Positions 52,540 through 61,488 of a DNA stretch of 64,000 bases are shown here, piece after piece; position 1 is the first letter of the stretch, and each line of letters begins with the position of its first letter. The notes beneath the pieces were generated by a model. That model saw only the letters and a program-made list of their open reading frames with translations, was not told where the DNA came from and ran no database searches. A program made the translations under genes and the position numbers. The stretch is from contig NZ_NBDP01000030.1 in assembly GCF_004123845.1 (NCBI RefSeq), forward strand, positions 682,001 through 746,000, given 5' to 3'. Origin of the DNA: Allobosea sp. Tri-44. Its GTDB lineage: Bacteria; Pseudomonadota; Alphaproteobacteria; Rhizobiales; Beijerinckiaceae.

Positions 52540-53553
52540 TCAGGAGCGCGGCAGGTCCTTGCGGGCGGTCGCGGCGAGATCGCCGAGATGGGCAGCGAGC
52601 GATTCATAGCTGCGGCGGAAGGCCTTGGCCTGGAGCGCGACCGCGTCGGCGGCGCTCTGCGTGCGCGCCAGCGTCTCGATCTCGCCCAGCGTCGCCTTGA
52701 GCTCGGCGCAGGCGTGATCGAGCACCTTGGCCTGGACGGCCCCGAAGGTGCGGGTCAGAGCCAGCGTCGGCTCGAACCAGTTGACGGCCGAGAAGGGCGC
52801 AACCGCAACCGGCTTCGGCGCCTCGACCGCTTTGGCGACGGCAGGCGTGGCAGCAGGAGCAGGAGCAGGCTTCGCCACCTGAGCGACTTCGACGAGCTTG
52901 AGCGGGGCGGGAGCGGGCTTTGCCACAACCGGAGCAACCGGCTTCACCGCAACGGGCTCGGCCTTGGCGGGAACAGGTTGCGCCTTGACCGGCTCAGCCA
53001 CGATCTTGGCCGGCACGGAAGCGGGCTTGGCGGGCGCGGCCTTCACAGCCACAGCCTTGGCGGCCGGCTTCGCAACCTTCTTCTGCAGGACGATGCGCTT
53101 GGCGGGCTCCGCGACAACCTTGGCGGCGGGTTGCGGCGCAGATTTGGCGAGGGCGGCGGGAGCAGCCTTCGCGACCGGCTGAGCTACTGGCTGCGGGGCG
53201 GCAGGCTTGGAAGCGACAGGCTTGGCCTCGACCTTCGGGGCGGAGATCGCTGCCGCCGGAGCAATGGCCGGCTTCACGTCCACCACGGGCTTGGCCTCGG
53301 GAGCTTTGGCGACCGGCGGCACAGCGGCAGCCTTCACCACCGGCTGGGGTGCAGCCGGCGCGGCGGCCGGCTGAGGCGCAACTTTGAGCACGGGCGCAGC
53401 CACGACCGGGGCGGCCACAGGCTTCACGTCCACCGCAGGCTTGGCCTCGGGGGTCTTGGCAGGCACGACCGGTGCCGCCGGCTTCGACTCACTCAATGCC
53501 TTGACCGGCGCGAGGCTGATCGGAGCCTTGCCGGGGATAGTCTGCTTCGCCAT
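52540..53553 (-). CDS. Phasin-like protein with N-terminal Lys/Pro/Ala-rich region
   Basis: A 337-residue basic protein. About 250 residues are low-complexity Lys/Pro/Ala/Val with repeated PEAKPxVDVKP and AKPxPAP units, like a histone H1 tail. The C-terminal 85 residues (FSAVNWFEPTLALTRTFGAV onward) form an amphipathic helical phasin-type domain. PhaF of Pseudomonas combines phasin and H1-like parts and ties PHA granules to the nucleoid; here the order is reversed. A classical phasin gene lies directly upstream on the same strand. Confidence 0.7.
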   Translation of the reverse strand: MAKQTIPGKAPISLAPVKALSESKPAAPVVPAKTPEAKPAVDVKPVAAPVVAAPVLKVAPQPAAAPAAPQPVVKAAAVPPVAKAPEAKPVVDVKPAIAPAAAISAPKVEAKPVASKPAAPQPVAQPVAKAAPAALAKSAPQPAAKVVAEPAKRIVLQKKVAKPAAKAVAVKAAPAKPASVPAKIVAEPVKAQPVPAKAEPVAVKPVAPVVAKPAPAPLKLVEVAQVAKPAPAPAATPAVAKAVEAPKPVAVAPFSAVNWFEPTLALTRTFGAVQAKVLDHACAELKATLGEIETLARTQSAADAVALQAKAFRRSYESLAAHLGDLAATARKDLPRS

Positions 53554-53711
53554 CGGATCTCTCCTTCACAGTTCCGGCAGGACGGGCCTGCGCAATCGAC
53601 GAAACCGGACCTAGGTCACGTCCCCGCAAGGAGTTCACTGCCTCACGGGGTCGTGCGCTGGCCCGGCCGCCTCATCGTGAAAGCCCGCTCCGCGCCCGTG
53701 GCGCGCCGGCT

Positions 53712-54107
53712 TCACTTCAGCTTGGTCGCCTTGGCGGCGGTCTCGGCTGTCTTCTTGGCGACATCCTGCACAGTCGCGCTGACTTCCTTGAGCTGCGTCT
53801 GCAGCGCGGCCACCTGGGCCTTCAGGAACTCGGACTGGTGCTGGAGCACCTCGTTCATGTCGCGGGACTTGACCAGCTTGTCGGCGAGGTCGAAGGCGGC
53901 CGCGATATTGCTCTCGGCATAGGTCATGGCCTTCTTGGTCATGTCCTGGACGTTGACGCGGGCCGACTCGGCCGAGCCATGGGCGCCGTCGACAGCCTTC
54001 TGGGCCGCGCCGATGAAGCCGTCGAAAGCCTTGCGGGCCTGGTCGACGCTCTTCTCGGCGAATTCGCGCATTTCGGTGGGGACTTCGTAGGGGTTTTTGC
54101 CGTCCAT
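53712..54107 (-). CDS. Phasin-family protein
   Basis: A 131-residue helical amphipathic protein coating polyhydroxyalkanoate granules. VPTEMREFAEKSVDQARKAF, DGFIGAAQKAVDG and VQDMTKKAMTYAESNIAAAF are typical of alphaproteobacterial phasins. A strong TGCA-rich palindrome sits 62 bases upstream of the ATG, where a PhaR-type repressor would act. It is followed on the same strand by the Lys/Pro/Ala phasin-like gene. Confidence 0.9.
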   Translation of the reverse strand: MDGKNPYEVPTEMREFAEKSVDQARKAFDGFIGAAQKAVDGAHGSAESARVNVQDMTKKAMTYAESNIAAAFDLADKLVKSRDMNEVLQHQSEFLKAQVAALQTQLKEVSATVQDVAKKTAETAAKATKLK

Positions 54108-54168
54108 GGTGGGTCCTCCTGTGACCGAGCCAGGCTTCCTCGCCGTGTCTGGCGTCGAGCCTTAATTG

Positions 54169-54196
54169 TGCACTGCAATATCATTATTGCAGTGCA
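54169..54196. promoter_or_regulatory. PhaR-type operator palindrome
   Basis: TGCACTGCAATA and TATTGCAGTGCA form a perfect 12-bp inverted repeat around TCAT. Each arm contains TGCA-N-TGCA and the halves CTGC / GCAG reported for PhaR regulators of PHA synthesis. It lies 62 bases upstream of the phasin start. Confidence 0.6.
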
Positions 54197-54303
54197 ATGA
54201 CAACGCCGCCTCGGCAAAGGCGACCATCGCGATATTAACGCTGTTTGGAAACGTCAGGGGAGAGGCGGAGTTCCCGCATGGATTCACCCACCTCGCGCGG
54301 TTA

Positions 54304-54318
54304 TTAAAGATTTGTTAG
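54304..54318. promoter_or_regulatory. Possible CtrA-type box (TTAA-N7-TTAG)
   Basis: TTAAAGATTTGTTAG matches TTAA-N7-TTAA with one mismatch, 44 bases upstream of the PdhS-like kinase ATG. The same kind of box precedes the DivJ-like kinase at 12829. Confidence 0.35.
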
Positions 54319-54362
54319 GTATATTCGCGCGGGCTGGTCGCCAGCAGGTTGAACGGAACGGG

Positions 54363-57344
54363 ATGAACGAATCCGTGCAGGATTGGAACGGCCTTGCCGG
54401 CGCGCTGGCGCAAGATCCCGCACTTGCTGAGTTTGCCAGCAAGGGCGCGCTGCTGCTCTGGCCGGCCAATGGTGACGAACCGGGCTTCGCCAACGCCGGC
54501 GGCCAGGCGCTGCTCAACGCCTTCGGCGGAGCCGCGAAACTGCCCGCGGCAACGCGCGAACGCCTGCGCTTGCTTGCCGGCGGACTCGCCTCGCGCAACG
54601 GGCTCAGGCTCGAAAGACTGCGGCTGGGCGCTTCGCTTGCCGGGCTCGTGACCTGCGCCTGCAAGCTCGTCGAAGCCGGCGCCGGCTCGGCGCTGGCCCT
54701 CGGCGTCACAGCCTCCGATCTGCGCCGCCTGGGCATCACCGTGCCGCAGGAAGAGCCGCGCGCTCCGGCGGCAGCGACGGCCTCGCCCTCCCCGGCTGCT
54801 CCGGCGACGATCGCCACAGCAGCTGATGTTCAAGCCGAATCACCCGAGCAGCAGCGTCGCGCCAACCTGCGCTTCCTGTGGGAAAGCGACCTGGATGGCA
54901 CGCTGGCCAGCCTGTCCCGGGAATTCGCCGAGCTTGTCGGCCAGCAGGCCGCGAGCGCGACTCTAGGGCTCGACTGGCCCGCTTTGCTCGCCACCGACGT
55001 TCTCGACCTCGACGGTGATCTGGCCGAACGTCTCGCGACCTCGTCGACCTGGAGCGGCCGGGCGGTGCTGTGGCGCGTTCACTCGGGCGAAGGCGCCCGC
55101 GTCGAGCTTTCCGGCTTTCCGCTGTTCGACAGCGAGCGCAACCCCGCCGGCTTTCGCGGCTTCGGCCTGGTCCGCTCGACGGCCAACGAGGCTTTCCCTG
55201 AGCGGGAGGCTCCAATAGAGGTGCTCGTCCCGGTCGCGCCGGAAGCCGATGCCCCAGAGGCAGACCTCCCGGAGGTGGCAGTCACGGAAGACCCCGTGCC
55301 TGAACAGGTTTCGGACGAGGTTGTCGAGGCAGCCGCAGCTGAGGCGACCCAAACCGATTCCAGCGAGGACAAGACTGAAGAGGACGCGCCTGCACAGGCA
55401 GAGATCCAGGACGCGACAGCCAAAGCCACAGAGACCGATACTGAAGCTCCGACGGCGCGAGCCGATGACGACGACGCTGCGCCAAAAGCCGACGAGCCGC
55501 CGCAGTCGCCCCCCGAGGCACCGCGGGCCAATGTCGTCCCGCTGCGCAACGGCCATCTGGCGGCCGTCCGCCCGGTGCTCGAACCGTCCAAGACCCTGCT
55601 GTCCTCGGCCGAGAGAAACGCCTTCCGCGAGATCGCCAAGGCGCTCGGCGCCCGCATCGCCGGCGAGGAGGACGCACCCGGCGAGCCGCGCCTGCCGGTC
55701 GCTGCACCGTTGCGCATCCGTGCCAAGGACGCCGATGAGCCGCAGACGGACGCTCCTGCGACGACCGCTCCGCCAGCCGCCGTCTCCGAGCAGCGGCCGC
55801 GCGTCGCCAACGCCCATGCCGAGATCCTCGACCGCCTGCCGATCGCGGTGCTGGTCAACCGGGACGAGGCTGCGCTCTATGCCAACCGCACCCTGCTCGA
55901 TCTGCTTGACTATGCCGATCTCGACGACCTCACTTCGGCCGGTGGCGTCAGCCAGCTGATCAAGGGCGCGAGCCGCAGCAGCGACGGTGCGATGATCCTG
56001 GTCGACCGCAAGGGCGGGTTGATCAGCGTCGATGGCCGGCTCTCCAGCGTCAGCTGGCAGGGCGAGCCCGCAACGCTGATGGCCTTCCGCAACAGCGTGC
56101 CCGGTGGCGATCTCAAGATGCTGTCGCCCGAAGAGGCCGAGGAGCAGGAGCTCGCGGCCGAATTCGAGGCCGAGGAGGAAGAGAGCGCCTCCCGGGTGGC
56201 CCAGCTCCGGCTCGAGGGCGAGGCAAGCGACGCCCGCGTCGCCGAGCTTTCGGCGATGCTCGACACGGCGACCGACGGGGTCGTCACCGTCGACGGGCGC
56301 GGCCGCATCCTCTCGCTCAACAAGAGCGCCGAGGCGCTGTTCGGCTACGACCAGCGCGAGGTCGCCGGCGAGCTCTTCACCCTGCTGTTCGCGCCGGAAA
56401 GCCATTCACCGGCGCTCGACTATCTCGACGGCCTGATCGGCGGCGGCGTCGCCTCGCTGATGAACGATGGCCGCGAGGTCATCGGCCGCGTGCGCCAGGG
56501 CGGGCGCATCCCGCTGTTCATGACCATGGGGCGGATTGCCGAGAAGCCGGACAGCAAGTTCTGCGCGGTGCTGCGCGACATCACCGCCTGGAAGAAGACC
56601 GAGGGCGAGCTGGTCGAGGCGCGCAAGACCGCCGAGAAGGCGAGCGCGCAGAAATCTGACGTCCTCGCCAAGATCAGCCACGAGATCCGGACGCCGCTCA
56701 ACGCCATCATCGGCTTCGCCGAGGTGATGGCCGAGGAGCGCTTCGGGCCGATCGAGAACGAGCGCTACAAGGAATACCTGCGCGACATCCACCTGTCGGG
56801 CGGCTACGTCATCAGCCTGGTCAACGACCTGCTCGACCTCGCCAAGATCGAGGCCGGCAAGCTCGACCTCGACTTCGGCAGCGTCAACCTGAACGAGATC
56901 GCGCTCTCGGCCGTCAACCTGCTGCAGCCGGAAGCCCAACGCGGCCGCGTCGTGCTGCGCTCGGGGCTGGCGCCGAAGCTGCCGCCGGTCGTCGCCGACG
57001 AACGTTCGCTGCGCCAGATCGTGATCAACCTGCTCTCCAATGCGGTGAAGTTCACCGACGCCGGCGGGCAGGTGATCGTTTCGACCGCGCTCGGCGACCA
57101 GGGCGAGGCGATCCTGCGGGTGCGCGACACCGGCATCGGCATGGACGATGACGAGATCAAGCTGGCGCTGGAGCCGTTCCGGCAGGTGCCGACGACCCGC
57201 AGAGCCGGCGGCACCGGCCTCGGCCTGCCGTTGACCAAGGCGCTGGTCGAGGCCAACCGGGCAGCGCTGACCATCACCAGCGTCAAGAAGGAAGGCACGC
57301 TGGTCGAAGTCACCTTCCCGCCGCAGCGGGTGCTGGCGAGCTGA
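54363..57344 (+). CDS. PdhS-like cytoplasmic PAS histidine kinase
   Basis: A 993-residue kinase without transmembrane helices. It has a long N-terminal sensory region, an acidic Pro/Ala-rich linker (about 290-400), two PAS-like parts (about 490-590 and 635-750), HisKA with AKISHEIRTPLNAIIGFAEV (His 773) and HATPase (NLLSNAVKFTDAGG, DTGIGMD, GGTGLGLPL). The H-box and following EERFGPIENERYKEYLRDIH are as in PdhS/PleC/DivJ kinases that act on DivK. A TTG at 54312 could extend the frame, but ATG 54363 is preferred. Confidence 0.85.
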   Translation: MNESVQDWNGLAGALAQDPALAEFASKGALLLWPANGDEPGFANAGGQALLNAFGGAAKLPAATRERLRLLAGGLASRNGLRLERLRLGASLAGLVTCACKLVEAGAGSALALGVTASDLRRLGITVPQEEPRAPAAATASPSPAAPATIATAADVQAESPEQQRRANLRFLWESDLDGTLASLSREFAELVGQQAASATLGLDWPALLATDVLDLDGDLAERLATSSTWSGRAVLWRVHSGEGARVELSGFPLFDSERNPAGFRGFGLVRSTANEAFPEREAPIEVLVPVAPEADAPEADLPEVAVTEDPVPEQVSDEVVEAAAAEATQTDSSEDKTEEDAPAQAEIQDATAKATETDTEAPTARADDDDAAPKADEPPQSPPEAPRANVVPLRNGHLAAVRPVLEPSKTLLSSAERNAFREIAKALGARIAGEEDAPGEPRLPVAAPLRIRAKDADEPQTDAPATTAPPAAVSEQRPRVANAHAEILDRLPIAVLVNRDEAALYANRTLLDLLDYADLDDLTSAGGVSQLIKGASRSSDGAMILVDRKGGLISVDGRLSSVSWQGEPATLMAFRNSVPGGDLKMLSPEEAEEQELAAEFEAEEEESASRVAQLRLEGEASDARVAELSAMLDTATDGVVTVDGRGRILSLNKSAEALFGYDQREVAGELFTLLFAPESHSPALDYLDGLIGGGVASLMNDGREVIGRVRQGGRIPLFMTMGRIAEKPDSKFCAVLRDITAWKKTEGELVEARKTAEKASAQKSDVLAKISHEIRTPLNAIIGFAEVMAEERFGPIENERYKEYLRDIHLSGGYVISLVNDLLDLAKIEAGKLDLDFGSVNLNEIALSAVNLLQPEAQRGRVVLRSGLAPKLPPVVADERSLRQIVINLLSNAVKFTDAGGQVIVSTALGDQGEAILRVRDTGIGMDDDEIKLALEPFRQVPTTRRAGGTGLGLPLTKALVEANRAALTITSVKKEGTLVEVTFPPQRVLAS

Positions 57345-57346
57345 GG

Positions 57347-57844
57347 TCAGCGTTCGAGCGCGTGCCGATAGAGATGGCGCTCCAGCTCGGGGATGTAGCG
57401 CTGGCGCATGAAACCGGCCTTCTCCAGAACCCGGCATGAGCCGACATTCTCCGGACGGGCGAAAGCCCGCAGCTCCGGTAGATGCAACTGGTCGCGCGCC
57501 TCGACGACGCTTGCCGCGGCCAGCTCGCTCGCATAGCCCTTGCCCCAGGCCGCGGGTGCGAACCAGTATCCGAGTTCGACGCCCCAGCCCGGATCGAACG
57601 GGTCCTCGAACAAACCTCCCCAGCCGATGATCGCGCCGTCTGCGCGACTCCTGACCGTCCAGGGCGCGCAGCCTAGTCGACGGCGCTGCCATTCATGTCC
57701 GGCGACGTGGCGGCGGCAGGCGCGCAGCGTCGCGAACTGCTGCGTGTGCAGCATCGCCTCGGCATCGCCGAGAAAGGTGAAGAGTGCCGGCACGTCAGAG
57801 AGCTTGGTGGGGCGCAGCGAGAGCCGCTCGGTCAGGATTTCCAT
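57347..57844 (-). CDS. GNAT-family N-acetyltransferase (RimJ/RimL type)
   Basis: A 165-residue acetyltransferase. ILTERLSLRPTKLSD opens the RimJ-like fold, the CoA-binding part is YWFAPAAWGKGYASELAAA, and ENVGSCRVLEKAGF near residue 140 is the family signature. It should acetylate an amino group of a protein or small molecule. ATG 57844 fits the family start better than the upstream GTG/ATG options. Confidence 0.88.
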   Translation of the reverse strand: MEILTERLSLRPTKLSDVPALFTFLGDAEAMLHTQQFATLRACRRHVAGHEWQRRRLGCAPWTVRSRADGAIIGWGGLFEDPFDPGWGVELGYWFAPAAWGKGYASELAAASVVEARDQLHLPELRAFARPENVGSCRVLEKAGFMRQRYIPELERHLYRHALER

Positions 57845-58047
57845 AGACTCAGCCCGGCAAGGAATGCGCCGCGTCGCCGGCATCGACGCTGACGCAGCGG
57901 AATATTAAGGAAAGCGCCGCACATCTTCCAGGGTGCCGTGCGCAGCTGCGCAACTTCGATAACCAGACGCTCTGTCTGCACGGCTCCGCTCTGCCGACGC
58001 GTTTTCGCAGACCGTCGGCAAGCGCCGAAGCTCCTTCCGGTAATGCC

Positions 58048-59760
58048 ATGTCGAAGCATCACACTCTCAGTTACCGGTTCTGGGCGGCCCTCGCGGTGAT
58101 CCTCGGCTGCTCCGTGGTTCTCGGCACGATCCTGATCTCGACCTATTATCGGGAACTCCAGGCGACCCGGCTCAGCGAGACTCGGCTCGAGCGCTTCCAG
58201 TTGGTGATGCATGCCGTGAACCGTCTCTCGGCCGAGCGGGGCCCGGTCAACAGCGTGCTCGGCGAGGAGCCCAGCACCGACAGCCCTTCGCGCCGGCGCC
58301 TGATCACATTCCGAGCGAACACCGATGCGGCGTTGGATCGGCTATCGCCGATCGCCGGCTTTTCGCAGCAGCTGGCCGAGACGAAGCGGTCGTTGACCGA
58401 GGCCCGGCAACTGATCGATGCTCTCGACAGGCAGCCCTTGCGGGTGCGCAGGCCGCAGGACTTCCACAAAGTCGTCCTGACGATGTTCGGCGTCGTCGAC
58501 ACGGCGCAGGCGCTGGTCGATGCCGCGATCAGCGATTTCAACACCGCCGAATCCGATCATCTGATCGGTACAGCGCTGGTCGCCCGGATGCTGAGCGACA
58601 TCCGCGAGCAGGTCGGGCGCATGGGCTCCAACTTCGTCGCCTCGATTGCAGCGCGCACGCCGATCGGCCCCGAACACCGCTCGGCACATGATATCGCCTA
58701 TGGCCGCGTACTCGGTTTCTGGCAGTTGGTCGAACAGCAGACCGGCACGAACACCGACCCGCAAATCGCGGCGACGCGCCGCGCCGTAGTCGAGGACTTC
58801 TTCGGCAAGGGCATGGCGATCTACCGCGAGCTCCTCGCCACCGGCCAGGACGGCAATTACGGCTTCGACACGATCACCTTCACGAACCAGATCGTGCCGA
58901 CCTTCAGCTCGCTGGAACGGCTGCGCGACATGTATCTCGATTCCGCCATGGCGAAGGTGAAGGCCGATGGCGAGCATGCGCGCCGGCTCCTGATCATCAT
59001 CAGCGCCGTCACGCTGATCGCTCTGCTTCTCGAGCTCGTGCTTGTGATCGCCAGCCAGACATTGCTGTTCCGCCCGCTTCTGTCGGCACGGGACGCCGTC
59101 ATGGCCCTGGCCGCCGGCAAGACCGGCGGATCCTTTGCGGCGGGCGGCACGCGCGGCGAAATCGGCAGCCTCTTCACGGCACTCGACAGATTGCGCGGCA
59201 AGCTGATCGAGCGTGACGCCCTCGACCGGGAAAAGCTCAAGCTGACGGCCCAGTTGCGGCAGCTGGCGGAAACGGACGGTCTGACCGGGATTTTGAACCG
59301 CGGCGCCCTGGAACAACGCGCCGCGAGCATGCTGGCGGCGCGCCCCGAGCAGCAGCCGTTGCCCTTGATCCTGCTCGACATCGACCATTTCAAGCGGATC
59401 AACGACAATTACGGCCATATCGCCGGCGACGAGGTGCTGAAGGAAACCGCCCGCCGGCTGCAGGCGGCCCTGCGACCGGCGGACGTCATCGCCCGTTTCG
59501 GCGGCGAGGAATTCGCCATCCTGCTGGCGGACCCCACGACTCGACCCGACCAGATCGCCGAGCGTCTGCGCAGCACTTTCCTCGCCGCGCCCTTCGCACT
59601 CGATACCGGCGCGACGGTGAGCGTCACCGCCAGCTTTGGCGTCGCCGCGATGACGCCTGCCGGCGGCAATTGGCCCGATCTCGTCGAGGCGGCGGATCAG
59701 GCGCTCTACGAAGCCAAGGCGGCCGGCCGCAACCGGGTGGTCGCGCGCACGGCCGCCTGA
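58048..59760 (+). CDS. Membrane diguanylate cyclase (GGDEF)
   Basis: A 570-residue c-di-GMP synthase. It has a transmembrane helix at about 10-30, a roughly 280-residue periplasmic helical sensor, a second helix near 312-335, a HAMP-like linker and a GGDEF domain. The active motif is GGEEF at 485-489, and the inhibitory-site RxxD (RPAD) is at 476-479, so feedback inhibition is expected. LTGILNRGALEQR marks the domain start. No EAL domain is present. Confidence 0.93.
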   Translation: MSKHHTLSYRFWAALAVILGCSVVLGTILISTYYRELQATRLSETRLERFQLVMHAVNRLSAERGPVNSVLGEEPSTDSPSRRRLITFRANTDAALDRLSPIAGFSQQLAETKRSLTEARQLIDALDRQPLRVRRPQDFHKVVLTMFGVVDTAQALVDAAISDFNTAESDHLIGTALVARMLSDIREQVGRMGSNFVASIAARTPIGPEHRSAHDIAYGRVLGFWQLVEQQTGTNTDPQIAATRRAVVEDFFGKGMAIYRELLATGQDGNYGFDTITFTNQIVPTFSSLERLRDMYLDSAMAKVKADGEHARRLLIIISAVTLIALLLELVLVIASQTLLFRPLLSARDAVMALAAGKTGGSFAAGGTRGEIGSLFTALDRLRGKLIERDALDREKLKLTAQLRQLAETDGLTGILNRGALEQRAASMLAARPEQQPLPLILLDIDHFKRINDNYGHIAGDEVLKETARRLQAALRPADVIARFGGEEFAILLADPTTRPDQIAERLRSTFLAAPFALDTGATVSVTASFGVAAMTPAGGNWPDLVEAADQALYEAKAAGRNRVVARTAA

Positions 59761-59775
59761 GCGACATTCGACCCG

Positions 59776-61158
59776 CTATAGCAGCGTGCCATTCAGAATC
59801 AGCAGGGCAATGCTGAAATAGATCGCCAGGCCGGAGACATCGACCAGCGTCGCGACGAAGGGGGCCGAGGCGCTGGCCGGGTCGAAGCCGAGCCGGGTCA
59901 TGATGAAGGGCAGCATCGAGCCGGTCAGCGAGCCGAAGGTGACGATGCCGAGCAGCGCCGCGCCGACCGTCGCCGCCACCAGCGGCCAATGCTCTCCATA
60001 ATCGTAGAAGCCGAGCTTCTGCCAGGCCACGACGCGGGCAAAGCCGATCGCTCCGAGGATGGCGCCGAGCGTCAGTCCAGTCGGCACTTCGCGCAACGCC
60101 ACGCGCCACCAGTCGCGCAGGGAGAGCTCGCGCAGCGCAAGAGCGCGGATGATCAGCGAGGTCGCTTGCGAGCCGGAATTGCCGCCCGAGCTCATGATCA
60201 GCGGAATGAACAGGGTGAGCACGATCGCCTTCTCGAGGGCGCCCTCGTAATGCTGCAGGACGGACGCGGTCAGCATCTCGCCGACGAGCAGGATGCTGAG
60301 CCAGCCGGCCCGCTTCCTGATCATCTTGAAGAAGCCGATCTGGTTGTAGGGCTCGCCGAGCGCCTCCATGCCGCCGAGCTTGTGGACGTCCTCCGTTGTC
60401 TCGTCGACCATCGCGTCGATGACGTCGTCGACGGTGACGATGCCGAGGACGCACCTGCCTTCGTCGACGACGGGGACGGCGAGCAGGTTGTACTTGGCGA
60501 TCAGCCGCGCCACCTCCTCGCGATCGGTCAGCGGCGAGACGCTGATCGGTTCGCGCCGACCGGCAGCGGATCCGACGAGCGCATCGGGCGCGCCCGAAAT
60601 CAGGCGGCGCAGCCCCACGGCCTGCTGCAGCGTGCCCGTCACGGGATCGAGCACATAGATCGCGTAGATCGTCTCGCGCGTACGCTCGACTGTGCGCACA
60701 TGCTCGAGCGTCCGCGCGACCGTCCAATCGGCGGGAACGCTGACGAATTCCGTGGTCATGATCGCGCCGGCGCTGTGCTCGGGATAGGCGAGCAGCGAGG
60801 CGAGCGCGGCCTTCGTCTCACGGTCGAGCCGCGCGACGAAGCGATGCCGCTCCGGCTCGGAGAGGTCGTTGCGGAAGATGTCGGCGATCCGGTCGGACGA
60901 CATGCCCTGGATCAAGGCGATGGCGCGCTCGAGCGGCAGTGCCTTCAGGATTGCGCCGGGTTCCGCGAGTTCGGGCTGGTCGAGCACATCGACCGCCCTC
61001 CCCTTGGGCAGGCTGAGCAGCGCCTGCGCGGCATAAACCGGCTCATGCTCGTTCAAAGCCTCGACGATGTCGGCGACGTGGGCACGGGCGAGCGTGACGG
61101 CGAGATCCGGCGCGGCGAGGCCGGCAATGGGCAAGGTTTCGGTGACAGCGGCGTTCAT
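59776..61158 (-). CDS. mgtE: Magnesium transporter MgtE
   Basis: A 460-residue channel: N-terminal superhelical MgtE_N domain (about 30-135), two CBS domains (about 140-265, with IYAIYVLDPVTG and LAVPVVDEGRCVLGIVTVDD) and five C-terminal transmembrane helices with FIPLIMSSGGNSGSQA in the pore. Magnesium binding to the cytoplasmic domains gates the pore. AGAAGGA lies shortly before the ATG, and a strong hairpin sits just upstream of it in the leader. Confidence 0.95.
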   Translation of the reverse strand: MNAAVTETLPIAGLAAPDLAVTLARAHVADIVEALNEHEPVYAAQALLSLPKGRAVDVLDQPELAEPGAILKALPLERAIALIQGMSSDRIADIFRNDLSEPERHRFVARLDRETKAALASLLAYPEHSAGAIMTTEFVSVPADWTVARTLEHVRTVERTRETIYAIYVLDPVTGTLQQAVGLRRLISGAPDALVGSAAGRREPISVSPLTDREEVARLIAKYNLLAVPVVDEGRCVLGIVTVDDVIDAMVDETTEDVHKLGGMEALGEPYNQIGFFKMIRKRAGWLSILLVGEMLTASVLQHYEGALEKAIVLTLFIPLIMSSGGNSGSQATSLIIRALALRELSLRDWWRVALREVPTGLTLGAILGAIGFARVVAWQKLGFYDYGEHWPLVAATVGAALLGIVTFGSLTGSMLPFIMTRLGFDPASASAPFVATLVDVSGLAIYFSIALLILNGTLL

Positions 61159-61488
61159 GACTCGCTTCCTTCTGGTTTGGCCGTCGAGCGGCCAAACCGG
61201 GGCGAGCCTGCCGGTTAAGGGTCAGGCGCCCGGGCGAGCCGAGGACGGCAAGGACTGTCGACTGGGACTGTCGCTTGGCATGGGGGTCGTGGGTTCCTGT
61301 GGGGTCGCCGGCCGGACCGGAAGCGCGGATCGACGAACGGGGCGCACATGCGCCCGGGCGCTGCATTCGTCAACCCCTTCGAGCATCGCAGCTTCCTTGC
61401 GCACGACGCGGCGGGCGAAGCCGCGCATTGGCGGCCACCGACGCAGGCTCTAGAGTTTGCGCTCCTGTTCCCCGAGTGAGCCAGCCCC
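61159..61488. other. Divergent leader region of mgtE and acyl-CoA dehydrogenase
   Basis: These 330 bases hold the mgtE leader hairpin (61174-61198) and a smaller stem GGGCGC / GCGCCC near 61344-61360. There is a repeated GGCTCGCCC segment on the minus strand. The length and stems would allow a structured mgtE 5' leader. No coding sequence was recognised. Confidence 0.4.
61174..61198 (-). promoter_or_regulatory. Leader hairpin directly upstream of mgtE
   Basis: A perfect 10-bp stem GGTTTGGCCG / CGGCCAAACC with a 5-base loop ends 15 bases before the mgtE ATG, next to the ribosome site. This position is suited to translational control. The sequence does not resemble the M-box riboswitch in what I can see. 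Confidence 0.5.
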
